Of a stretch of 64,000 bases of DNA, positions 17,925 to 26,259 are shown piece after piece. The position numbers were made by a program, and so were the translations under genes. Origin of the DNA: an uncultured Lachnospiraceae bacterium (GTDB lineage: Bacteria > Bacillota > Clostridia > Lachnospirales > Lachnospiraceae); the NCBI GenBank assembly GCA_951802115.1, contig CATOPL010000008.1, forward strand, positions 62,001 to 126,000, given 5' to 3'. The notes under the pieces are model-generated. The model ran no database searches, was not told the DNA's origin, and was given only the letters and a program-made list of their open reading frames with translations. The stretch's first letter is position 1. The number at the start of each line of letters is the position of its first letter.

Positions 17925-18905
17925 TTATTCTTCTTCCGACGATGCAGCGCCGGAGCCAAAGTCGTTCGTCTCGCAGGTCATTCCGCTTTGTTTAAAGCTG
18001 TCAATGGTCGACCACAGGCTCAGATAGCCTCCAGACGAGGTAACCCGGTCACTGATCACACCCAGATTTGCCAGGGCCGTGCTGCTTGCCCGGTTGAAGT
18101 CCACACCGAACTGAAGCACCACATTTCCTTCCTCATTCAGGCTGGCATTGGCTGTCACGCCGTCCATGGCATTAAAGCTGTCTCCATAGGCCTGAACGTC
18201 TTCTTCTGTCAGTCCTTCGGTTCCCTCGGTCTGTACTGCCGTCTCCACCATGCCCACGATGGAATCTCCCTGGGCTGCCACATAATAGGTGTCATTTTCT
18301 GCCGTACAGGTGGTCATGGTCATATCGATGTAATCATAAAAGCCGCCTGTGAGCTGCTCATATAATTCCCGGCAGGCCGAAGAATCAATCCGGTCTCCGT
18401 CCGAGCGGTGAGAGACATACACGGTAAGTTCCTCATCGACGGCCTCTCCGGTCGCCAGCGCATCCCCAAGCCACTTGGGAAGATTGGCAAAGCTGTCATC
18501 TCCGTTTTCCGTCTGGGCCTGAATAGCGGACCACATGGCATCGGGAATACCGGATACGATCTCATTGCTCTGAAGATGTACGGTTACTTCTCCCCACGCC
18601 TCTTTTCCCTCCACAGCCTCCGCCGTAAAGGTAAAATTCTTCGTCAGATCCCAGACCTTTTTGTACACCTCCGCCATCTCGCCGCCGTTTTCCTGAGCCT
18701 GATAATACAGATGGAGCAAATTGTCCTCGTCCATATAAGGCTCCATGGCCTCATAGTTTCCTTCCTGATAGGCCGTCAGAAAATCGCTGATGATCTGATC
18801 GTCTGTGCGCTTATCTTCCACCGGAAGTCCCAGCTGCTCTGCACATCCTCCCAGAAGCATCGCCGGCAGCACGCAGGCTGCCACTGCATAGTTCCACTTT
18901 CTCAT
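17925..18905 (-). CDS. Secreted lipoprotein, DUF5105-like
   Basis: Protein of 326 residues beginning MRKWNYAVAACVLPAMLLGG followed by Cys: a lipoprotein signal peptide with lipobox LLGGC. The mature part starts with an Asp/Glu-rich, helical segment (FLTAYQEGNYEAMEPYMDED) typical of NTF2-like or DUF5105 lipoproteins, then a duplicated-looking second half ending in an acidic tail. No catalytic motif is seen. The start is ATG 18905 with GAGGAG upstream; the GTG three bases earlier is less likely. A copy of dispersed repeat family 1 lies immediately upstream in its leader. Confidence 0.75.
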   Translation of the reverse strand: MRKWNYAVAACVLPAMLLGGCAEQLGLPVEDKRTDDQIISDFLTAYQEGNYEAMEPYMDEDNLLHLYYQAQENGGEMAEVYKKVWDLTKNFTFTAEAVEGKEAWGEVTVHLQSNEIVSGIPDAMWSAIQAQTENGDDSFANLPKWLGDALATGEAVDEELTVYVSHRSDGDRIDSSACRELYEQLTGGFYDYIDMTMTTCTAENDTYYVAAQGDSIVGMVETAVQTEGTEGLTEEDVQAYGDSFNAMDGVTANASLNEEGNVVLQFGVDFNRASSTALANLGVISDRVTSSGGYLSLWSTIDSFKQSGMTCETNDFGSGAASSEEE

Positions 18906-18928
18906 CACTTACACTCCTCTTTTTTATT

Positions 18929-19011
18929 TATTCCCGCGGGCAACGAGCCAAGTGGCTGCTTGCAGACATTTGGCGACTGCCGCGAGGGTCAAATACTCCG
19001 TTGCTTGCAAA
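18929..19011 (-). repeat. Dispersed repeat family 1, copy 1 (shortened)
   Basis: Read on the minus strand this matches the 3' two thirds of the 131-bp elements at 41873 and 57831. Shared blocks are GACCCTCGCGGCA, CGCCAAA, GCAAGCA and CACTTGGCTC. It lacks the 5' hairpin. The inner stem reads CTGC-AA-GCAG where the other copies read CGTGC-AA-GCACG, so one G-C pair has become C-G with both sides changed. It lies in the 334-base gap between carB and the lipoprotein gene, ending just before the latter's ribosome binding site. No gene is seen in the rest of the gap. Confidence 0.75.
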
Positions 19012-19239
19012 GTAGGATTTGTTTTTCCCTTTCTGAAAAATCAAAGTCTGTTCTCACCTGGGGCATATTTCTTAATCAGTACCTTTTCGCCGGGAAGTGT
19101 CTGGAATAATTCCTCCTTTCAGTCCGTATTCGAACGTACCGGGTTCAAACATAACCGCAGCCTCCCTATTCTGATTTATCTATTGAACTGTGACACATTG
19201 TACTGCCGCTCACAGCCCAAGCCCATTCTCACAATGCGT

Positions 19240-22200
19240 TTATTTATCCGTAATCTCCGCATGGAATTCCTGCAAAGATTTCACCGGCAGCTTTCCGTCC
19301 CGCTTTGCCGAGCGGATTCCCTCCACCGTCGCCTTCGCCATGGCCATGGTGGTCATATAGGGAATTTTGTTCTTCACCGCAGCTTTACGGATATAGCTGT
19401 CGTCCACGGCGCCCTTTTTGCCAATGGGCGTGTTGACAATGAGCTGAATCTTGCCGTTGGTCATCTTGTCCAGAATATTGGGCCGGCCTTCGTTGATCTT
19501 CCACACCTTCAAAGCCGGAATCCCTGCCGCCTCGATCATATCACAGGTTCTGCCGGTAGCCATGATGGAAAAGCCGCAGTCGTAGAAACCTCTGGCAACC
19601 TCCACCAGCTCTGCCTTGTCCCGGTCGTTGACGGAGATCAGCACACAGCCTTCTGTCGGGATCTGATTCTTGGTCGCCTCTTCCGCTTTGTAAAAGGCGT
19701 CACCAAAATCTGCCGACAATCCCAGCACTTCTCCGGTGGAGCGCATCTCCGGTCCAAGGATCGGGTCCACCTCCGGGAACATGTTGAAGGGGAACACGGC
19801 CTCCTTCACACCATAGTGGGCAAACTTCTTCTCTTTAAGCGCAGGCACCGGACTTATATGCTTCGTAAACGGCATGGTGATGATATCCGTGGCAATCTGC
19901 ACCATGTTGATACCGCACACCTTGGATACCAGCGGTACGGTCCGGGAGGCGCGGGGATTAGCCTCAATCACAAATACTTTGCCGTCTTCGATGGCATACT
20001 GCATATTCATAAGCCCCACCACATGCATCTCGCTGGCAATCCTTCTGGTGTAGTCCTTGATGGTCTCCACCTGTTCTTCCGACAGTCCCCTGGGCGGGAT
20101 GATGCATGCCGAATCTCCGGAATGGATCCCGGCCAGCTCGATATGTTCCATAACCGACGGAACAAACACATGTTCTCCGTCGCTGATGGCATCCGCCTCG
20201 CATTCGGTGGCATGGTGCAGGAACCGGTCAATCAGAATCGGACGATCCGGCGTCACGCCTACGGCCTGCTGCATGTAGAAGGTCAGAGCCTCGTCATCGT
20301 AGACCACTTCCATACCCCGTCCGCCCAGCACATAGGAGGGACGGACCATGACCGGATAACCGATCCGGTGCGCAGTTGCAAGGGCCTCGTCCACGTCCAC
20401 CGCCATGCCTGCCTCCGGCATGGGGATCTGCAGACGCTCCATCATCTCCCGGAACAGATCCCGGTCCTCGGCCAGATCAATGGTCTCCGGCGTGGTGCCC
20501 AGGATATTGACTCCGTATTTCTTCAGGTCTGCTGCCAGATTCAAAGGCGTCTGCCCGCCGAACTGAGCGATCACGCCTACCGGTTTTTCTTTCTCATAAA
20601 TCGCCAGCACATCTTCCAGGGTCAGCGGCTCAAAATACAGTTTATCCGAAGTATCGTAGTCTGTGGAAACCGTCTCCGGGTTGCAGTTGACGATGATCGT
20701 GGAAAAGCCCAGCTTCCTCAGAGCCTTTGCCGCATGGACGCAGCAGTAATCAAACTCGATCCCCTGTCCGATCCGGTTGGGTCCGCCACCCAGAATCATG
20801 ACCTTGGGCCGGTCCGTATCCACCGGACTCTCATCCTTCATATGATAACTGGAATAGTAATACGCACTGTCCTTGGTACCGCTCACATGGACGCCTTCCC
20901 AGGCTTCCACAATCCCGTTTTCTGCCCTCTCGTCCCGGATAGCCTCCTCGGAAATGCCCAGAATCTCGCTTAAATATTTATCGGAAAATCCGTCCAGCTT
21001 TGCCTGTCTTAAATCTTCCGCCGATGGAAGCCTGCCTGTATATTTTCCAATAAGCATTTCCTCCTCATCTACCAGCTCCTTCATCTGCTCAATAAACCAG
21101 ATCTTTACTTTTGTCAGGTTGTAGATCTCTTCCACCGAAGCGCCTTTTCTCAAGGCCTCATACATGATGAAATGACGTTCGCTGCTGGGTGTCATCAGCA
21201 TGGTGAGCAGTTCTTTTTTGCTCTTCTTGTCAAGGTCTCCCACATGCCCCAGACCATAACGGCTCTGTTCCAGAGAACGGATGGCTTTCTGAAATGCCTC
21301 TTTGTAGGTCTTGCCGATGCTCATAACCTCGCCTACGGCACGCATCTGGGTACCCAGCTTGTCCTCCACACCTTTAAATTTCTCAAATGCCCATCTGGCA
21401 AATTTGATAACCACGTATTCCCCGTCCGGCACATATTTGTCCAGCGTGCCGTATTTCCCGCAGGGAATCTCGTCCAGCGTCAGCCCGCTGGCCAGCTTTG
21501 CTGAAATCAGTGCAATCGGGAATCCGGTTGCCTTGCTCGCCAGCGCCGAAGAACGGGAGGTCCGGGGATTGATCTCGATGACCACAATCCTTCCGGACAC
21601 CGGGTCATGAGCAAACTGCACATTCGTTCCGCCGATGACCTGAATTGCATCTACAATCTTATATGCCTGCTCCTGAAGCTTTTTCTGCACCTCTTCCGAG
21701 ATGGTCAGCATAGGCGCCGAACAGAAAGAATCACCGGTGTGCACACCCACCGGATCGATATTTTCGATAAAGCATACGGTGATCATGTTGCCTTTGGCGT
21801 CACGTACCACTTCCAACTCCAACTCTTCCCAGCCCAGAATGGACTCTTCTACCAGTACCTGTCCCACCAGACTGGCCTGCAACCCCCTCGCACAGACTGT
21901 TTTTAACTCTTCCTTATTATATACCAATCCGCCGCCGGCGCCGCCCATTGTATAGGCCGGACGCAACACTACCGGATAACCCAGACGGTCCGCGATGGAA
22001 AGCGCCTCTTCCACCGAATAAGCGACATCGCTTCTTGCCATCTCCACGCCAAGCGCATTCATAGTATTTTTAAATTCAATCCGATCCTCTCCGCGCTCAA
22101 TGGCATCCACCTGCACACCGATTACCTTGACGCCGTATTTATCCAGCACGCCTGCACTTTGAAGCTCCGAACACAAATTCAGACCGGATTGCCCGCCCAG

Positions 22201-22476
22201 GTTCGGCAACAATGCGTCCGGCCGTTCCTTGGCAATGATCTGTTCCAGTCTTTCTACGTTCAATGGTTCAATATATGTGATATCTGCAGTATCCGGATCG
22301 GTCATAATCGTCGCCGGATTAGAGTTTACCAGCACGATTTCATAGCCAAGACTTTTTAACGCCTTACACGCCTGTGTGCCGGAATAGTCGAATTCGCACG
22401 CCTGTCCGATGATGATGGGACCGGAACCAATGATCAGTACCTTGTGAATGTCTTCTCTCTTCATAAATGCACCCAT
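19240..22476 (-). CDS. carB: Carbamoyl-phosphate synthase large subunit
   Basis: Makes carbamoyl phosphate for pyrimidines and arginine. The 1078 residues contain two ATP-grasp halves, each with its IGSGPIIIGQACEFDYSGTQ-type opening and glycine-rich PSYVLGGRGM or PAYTMGGAGGG loop, and a C-terminal MGS-like regulatory domain (ISVNDRDKAELVEVARGF, ATGRTCDMIE). Two starts are close (22476 and 22464); the first has AAAGGA about 5 bases away and is kept. The small subunit gene carA is not adjacent on either side, which is unusual. The gene must pair with a carA elsewhere. Confidence 0.96.
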   Translation of the reverse strand: MGAFMKREDIHKVLIIGSGPIIIGQACEFDYSGTQACKALKSLGYEIVLVNSNPATIMTDPDTADITYIEPLNVERLEQIIAKERPDALLPNLGGQSGLNLCSELQSAGVLDKYGVKVIGVQVDAIERGEDRIEFKNTMNALGVEMARSDVAYSVEEALSIADRLGYPVVLRPAYTMGGAGGGLVYNKEELKTVCARGLQASLVGQVLVEESILGWEELELEVVRDAKGNMITVCFIENIDPVGVHTGDSFCSAPMLTISEEVQKKLQEQAYKIVDAIQVIGGTNVQFAHDPVSGRIVVIEINPRTSRSSALASKATGFPIALISAKLASGLTLDEIPCGKYGTLDKYVPDGEYVVIKFARWAFEKFKGVEDKLGTQMRAVGEVMSIGKTYKEAFQKAIRSLEQSRYGLGHVGDLDKKSKKELLTMLMTPSSERHFIMYEALRKGASVEEIYNLTKVKIWFIEQMKELVDEEEMLIGKYTGRLPSAEDLRQAKLDGFSDKYLSEILGISEEAIRDERAENGIVEAWEGVHVSGTKDSAYYYSSYHMKDESPVDTDRPKVMILGGGPNRIGQGIEFDYCCVHAAKALRKLGFSTIIVNCNPETVSTDYDTSDKLYFEPLTLEDVLAIYEKEKPVGVIAQFGGQTPLNLAADLKKYGVNILGTTPETIDLAEDRDLFREMMERLQIPMPEAGMAVDVDEALATAHRIGYPVMVRPSYVLGGRGMEVVYDDEALTFYMQQAVGVTPDRPILIDRFLHHATECEADAISDGEHVFVPSVMEHIELAGIHSGDSACIIPPRGLSEEQVETIKDYTRRIASEMHVVGLMNMQYAIEDGKVFVIEANPRASRTVPLVSKVCGINMVQIATDIITMPFTKHISPVPALKEKKFAHYGVKEAVFPFNMFPEVDPILGPEMRSTGEVLGLSADFGDAFYKAEEATKNQIPTEGCVLISVNDRDKAELVEVARGFYDCGFSIMATGRTCDMIEAAGIPALKVWKINEGRPNILDKMTNGKIQLIVNTPIGKKGAVDDSYIRKAAVKNKIPYMTTMAMAKATVEGIRSAKRDGKLPVKSLQEFHAEITDK

Positions 22477-22734
22477 TTATCCTTTCTTTGGCTTCGCTTT
22501 TTCATTTTCCACTTAAATCTTGTCTATTCTAGCACACTTCGGCTGTGAGGACAAGCACTAGGACTGATATTTTCATGCAAACCGCTCCCATGGGTTATTT
22601 TTCATGACTTCCAGTATTTTTTCATTCATGAAGCTTTCTCTTTTACCATCATCTGCTTTCTTTCCGTCTTCAGGCTCACCTGATGCTTTACCTCTCTTAA
22701 GTCCTCCAATTCTAACAGATTCACAGCCAGGCAG
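22477..22734. other. Gap with a possible decayed reading frame
   Basis: No convincing gene. On the minus strand an open stretch without an upstream start ends in MNEKILEVMKNNPWERF and a stop near 22575. It overlaps by ATGA a 40-codon frame that begins inside the terminator at 22735-22770. This may be the degraded 3' end of a gene. Confidence 0.3.
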
Positions 22735-22770
22735 AAAAACTCCGGCATCCGCTAATATGCCAGAGTTTTT
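22735..22770 (-). terminator. Intrinsic terminator after the small lipoprotein gene
   Basis: Arms AAAAACTCCGGCAT (22735-22748) and ATGCCAGAGTTTTT (22757-22770) pair with a single mismatch around an 8-base loop, flanked by A and T tracts. The hairpin lies 60 bases past the stop of the lipoprotein gene at 22831 and could work in both directions. Confidence 0.75.
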
Positions 22771-22830
22771 CCAATTTGAGCTTCAGAACAATGACCAGCA
22801 ACACCCCGACTTTTCATCGGGATACAGATA

Positions 22831-23406
22831 TCAGGAAACCTTTACGATGCGTATTTCCTCCGCATGAAAGACATCCTGTTCAAAATATCCTTTCATCTCC
22901 ACCGTACCGCTTTTCTCCAGATCCGAAAAACTGGCATCGGTATCCTCATGAGACTCTCCGTTTCCCTGTATCGTCCGTATATAAAAATATGTATCTTCGT
23001 CAAATATGACTTCGATCAGATCGGAATCCGGAATCTCCACACTGGAAGAAGGATGACTGCTGATGAGGGCGCCATCCTCATCCAATATTGTCTCCTCTTC
23101 AGCTATGAAAAATGTATCTTCTTCTATCCTATACACCATACCACAAAAATCTGCGTCGACGGCTGCTGCCACCTCCGGAGCCAAGACATGCCACCTGCCT
23201 TCCGGGTTGTCCTGTACCGCTTTTGGCTCTTCCACATCTTCCTCTGCGGAATCCGCAGGCTCCTGCCCCGCCGTATCTGCCGTTTCCGGCGTATCTGAGC
23301 CTTCAGTCTCATCCCCCGCAGAACCCAGACCGCAGCCCGAGGCCGCCAGGCTGAGCATACACAACATGCAGAAAAGTACCGTTACTTTTTTCCCTTTGAG
23401 ATTCAT
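22831..23406 (-). CDS. Small secreted lipoprotein
   Basis: Protein of 191 residues with a lipoprotein signal (MNLKGKKVTVLFCMLCMLSL then AASGC). The mature N-terminus is a low-complexity Glu/Asp/Thr/Ala linker, followed by about 110 residues of likely beta structure (WHVLAPEVAAAVDADFCGMV, EEDTFFIAEEE, VEIPDSDLIEVIFDEDTYFY). It may bind ligand or calcium, but I do not recognise the family. AAGGAGG lies 6-7 bases before ATG 23406. It has its own terminator, so it is probably monocistronic. Confidence 0.75.
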   Translation of the reverse strand: MNLKGKKVTVLFCMLCMLSLAASGCGLGSAGDETEGSDTPETADTAGQEPADSAEEDVEEPKAVQDNPEGRWHVLAPEVAAAVDADFCGMVYRIEEDTFFIAEEETILDEDGALISSHPSSSVEIPDSDLIEVIFDEDTYFYIRTIQGNGESHEDTDASFSDLEKSGTVEMKGYFEQDVFHAEEIRIVKVS

Positions 23407-23827
23407 GATCTGTTCCTCCTTGAAATTTTGCAATTCCCCTTCCAGGCCTCGAGAGAATCTCCTGCTGCACCTGCGTCAGGAAATCCTCTCTGGACCTGTA
23501 TGGGCCATTGCTTTTTTTCACAGAAGGCTTGACACTGCCAAGCTTTCTGTAGTCGAACCGGCAAGCCTGCTGACACAGACAATACCACGCTTGAAAACAG
23601 CTTTTCAGGCCTGCCTTTATCATATGTTACGGGATTAAGCATATCATGATAATCTCTAAGTTTTCTCTAAAATAAATGTATATTGTATTCCTTTTTTCCA
23701 CATCGCCAATACAATCACAAATCACTTTCAATCCCATTTCCGCAGCGTTTGAATTCAACTGCAACGGTCTCGTCGACTTCCAGTATCGTATTACTACTTA
23801 ACTTTGTATCTATGTAATATATCTTTT
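23407..23827. other. Gap with an unexplained, open minus-strand stretch
   Basis: Between about 23440 and 23640 two minus-strand frames stay open for 70-100 codons. One contains CFQAWYCLCQQACRFDYRKL. The region looks non-random but I recognise no family, and no good ribosome binding site starts either frame. The rest (23640-23827) is AT-rich and appears to hold only the 3' flank of the HNH gene. Confidence 0.35.
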
Positions 23828-24673
23828 TTATTGCCCGGTATAAAATTTATTTAATAAATCTTTGAGTTCTTCCTCATATGATTTACCTATTATTTCTTCC
23901 ATGAAATAAAAATATGCAACAGATGAATATGGCGTCCCCGGCGAGACATATTTCTGCATCGTTGAAATACATTCACCGATATCCTGATTATTTTCAAAAC
24001 TGTCTGCACCGGAAAGCATCTGATCTAATAATTTGATCACAATATGACAATTCCCGTGAATCATTTTTCTTGCATTACAAAACTCTCTAAGATTGTACGC
24101 CGTGATACTAAAATCAACCCGCGTGATCTCCCAGGAATTATCAGATAAAGCTATGGGAGCCCCGTCCACACTATAACCCATAAGAGTCGTATCATATAAA
24201 CAACATGGATCCAGCAATACAGGCTCTTCTTTTGTTACGTCATCCCCCGGGATCAAAGCATTCTTCGGCTCTTTTAACGGAAAGTAATCTCTCTTACCCA
24301 CACGGTCTCCAGACGGACGATTACTGACCGTACAGCTCAGCCGATAATTCCTGTAATTATATGCAAGCCACCAGTAACCCTCTGGAAGTATGACCTTCTT
24401 CTGCATATCTACAGATACGCTTTTGGGGCGGAAGTGGTCAACATCGCCATATTCCCCTGATAAATCTGTCTCTGAATACCAGCAGACTTTTCCGTACACC
24501 TCTTTTAAATACGGTTTTAAATCCGTCCAGATACTATTCTTTTTGAAGTATTCGGTTCTTTTATCGTGTTTACCTATAGCTTGTACATCCGAATTTCTCT
24601 TCGCTGCTTTGGACAGCCAGTTTTTCATCTCATCCGAAGTTTCATCTATTTTCTTTAAATCAATATATCTCAT
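23828..24673 (-). CDS. ptuB: HNH-family nuclease, PtuB-like (Septu effector)
   Basis: Probable DNA-cutting partner of the ATPase upstream. The 281 residues resemble PtuB (TIGR02646-like): C64 in VCWYSE, the HNH core DVDHFRPKS (78-85), and a conserved YNYRNYRLSC segment with Asn and Cys. The first zinc pair is CxxS, not the usual CxxC, so metal binding may differ. The start ATG overlaps the ATPase stop (ATGA), which argues for a fixed stoichiometric pair. In known Septu systems PtuA ATPase and PtuB nuclease form a complex against phages. Here the pair ends a type I restriction operon. The region is clearly AT-richer than hsdM/hsdR, suggesting separate acquisition. Confidence 0.75.
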   Translation of the reverse strand: MRYIDLKKIDETSDEMKNWLSKAAKRNSDVQAIGKHDKRTEYFKKNSIWTDLKPYLKEVYGKVCWYSETDLSGEYGDVDHFRPKSVSVDMQKKVILPEGYWWLAYNYRNYRLSCTVSNRPSGDRVGKRDYFPLKEPKNALIPGDDVTKEEPVLLDPCCLYDTTLMGYSVDGAPIALSDNSWEITRVDFSITAYNLREFCNARKMIHGNCHIVIKLLDQMLSGADSFENNQDIGECISTMQKYVSPGTPYSSVAYFYFMEEIIGKSYEEELKDLLNKFYTGQ

Positions 24674-26259
24674 TCTTTTAACAGTTTATCTATGATAGAA
24701 GATAATTTTTTCTTTTGTTTTTCGCTCTGTTCTTTTGTTAATATATTGGGAGTATGTTCATCACAGTAACGGTCAACCGCTGCCAGATAGTCAGCATAAT
24801 ACCGGTCCATAGGGATATTTCTGGTGTAATCCAGCCTGTTGATTTCATCCCTCAGTTCGATCAATTCAGAGAGTTCTTCCTGTGTGATCTCTCTTTTCTG
24901 ATATTTTATCAGCAGTTTTCTCTTTCTTTCTGTTTTTTCATAAGTCTCTTTGTCAAGCGTCGTTCTCATGCCATAATATGGGCTTTGCAGAATTCCGTCA
25001 ATTCCTTTGCCAGTGGTAGACACTTCAGGTTCCTGAACTGTGATCCTTTCTCCATCACGTTTTAATATTCTGACAAATTCAGGAGCTATTCCATTTACTA
25101 CAAGAGGATCATGCGTCGCTATGATCGCCTGTGTATTAATTGCATCATTGAGTATTTCGTCCACCACCTGCTTTAAATCATACTTCCATTTTGGATTCAT
25201 ATGAGAATCTGGTTCGTCAAGCATTACAAAACAGTCTGCCTCCTTCGCCACTCCAAGCATTCCGATATTTTTCAGCATCTGCTGTTCTCCTTCACTTAAA
25301 TTTTCACAGCAAAGAATCATATTATTTTTTTCAAAGAAGACCTGGATTGCCGCACTGTATAATGACTGTAATTTTTCCAGAAAATTAAAAACGGACACTT
25401 TATTTTTCGGAAGCATACCTATATTCGTAATATTAATGATAATTTTATCATCTGCATATTCCGGCATTACCAGCTCAGATATCTCGCTGTCTATGAATTC
25501 CAGAATTGCCCGAACCCAATGGAGCGTTTTTTCTTTTATCCTGTCAGGTTCCAGATGAAAAATATTTAACTGAACATCTTTTGTATTCATTTCAATAAGA
25601 ATCGATTCCAACTGATTAATATGACAATACTTCTGTAAAATTTTATATTCCAGTGAAGTTTGCTCCGACCAGATTGCTGCCAGATATAGGGGAGATAATT
25701 CATTGGAGCAATGAATAAACCGCTTATGAAAAAACTTAAATCCCACAGTTCTGTCTTCATCCTGCGGATTAAACTGCAATTTCAGATAGTGGTTCAGCGA
25801 CGCCTTAATACCTGATTTATAATTGGCATTGAGCTTTTTATAGATATCATACAGTCGGTCATTATATCCGGAATAAAAACTGACGATTCTCTGTGGAATG
25901 ACATCTACATTCCTATTGGAGATTCTTTTACGAAGAACAGGCAAATCACTGGGACCAGACTCAAAATCAATTCTTTGTTCTTCATTTCGAACCCTCATAT
26001 GGTATTTTTGATTTTTACTTTCGAACAGGATTTCTTTTTGAGAATATTGGTAAATACATTTAAACTCAAAATAATCATCCATAAGAGACGGCATTTCCAA
26101 GCTGCCGAAAATAAGCATAATCACTTCGAAAATTGTAGTTTTACCGCAGCCATTATCTCCCAGAAGGATCATGGAAGAACTGGCATTTATATCTGGAAAA
26201 GTCAATTCAATGTGATTCAATCCATGAAAATCATTGAATTGAAGATAACGAATCTTCAT
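24670..26259 (-). CDS. ptuA: ABC/SMC-like ATPase, PtuA-like (Septu)
   Basis: Cytosolic ATPase of 529 residues. Walker A GDNGCGKTT (34-42), the ABC signature LSEGEQQ (321-327), Walker B FVMLDEPD (344-351) and the H-loop ATHD (381-384) are all intact. The N-terminus MKIRYLQFNDFHGLNHIELT is typical of RecF/SMC-type AAA_15/AAA_23 proteins. After the ATPase there is a helical, charged C-terminus (about 440-529). The paired HNH gene overlaps its stop, as in Septu PtuAB. The start lies inside the end of hsdS (29-base overlap), so translation is likely coupled to the specificity subunit. An OLD-type TOPRIM nuclease domain is not seen. Confidence 0.78.
   Translation of the reverse strand: MKIRYLQFNDFHGLNHIELTFPDINASSSMILLGDNGCGKTTIFEVIMLIFGSLEMPSLMDDYFEFKCIYQYSQKEILFESKNQKYHMRVRNEEQRIDFESGPSDLPVLRKRISNRNVDVIPQRIVSFYSGYNDRLYDIYKKLNANYKSGIKASLNHYLKLQFNPQDEDRTVGFKFFHKRFIHCSNELSPLYLAAIWSEQTSLEYKILQKYCHINQLESILIEMNTKDVQLNIFHLEPDRIKEKTLHWVRAILEFIDSEISELVMPEYADDKIIINITNIGMLPKNKVSVFNFLEKLQSLYSAAIQVFFEKNNMILCCENLSEGEQQMLKNIGMLGVAKEADCFVMLDEPDSHMNPKWKYDLKQVVDEILNDAINTQAIIATHDPLVVNGIAPEFVRILKRDGERITVQEPEVSTTGKGIDGILQSPYYGMRTTLDKETYEKTERKRKLLIKYQKREITQEELSELIELRDEINRLDYTRNIPMDRYYADYLAAVDRYCDEHTPNILTKEQSEKQKKKLSSIIDKLLKE

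Noticed and set aside
17750..17959. 69-codon minus-strand frame after the lipoprotein gene
   Set aside because: It has Lys/Arg/Cys-rich composition, overlaps the lipoprotein 3' end and lacks a ribosome binding site.
18952..20973. 673-codon open frame on the plus strand
   Set aside because: It is antisense to the well-conserved carB gene; its His/Arg-rich composition is the usual shadow of a biased coding strand, and it has no ribosome binding site.
23828..26259. Retron-associated PtuAB (Ec78-type)
   Set aside because: No reverse transcriptase frame or msr/msd-like structure is present; the pair follows hsdS directly.
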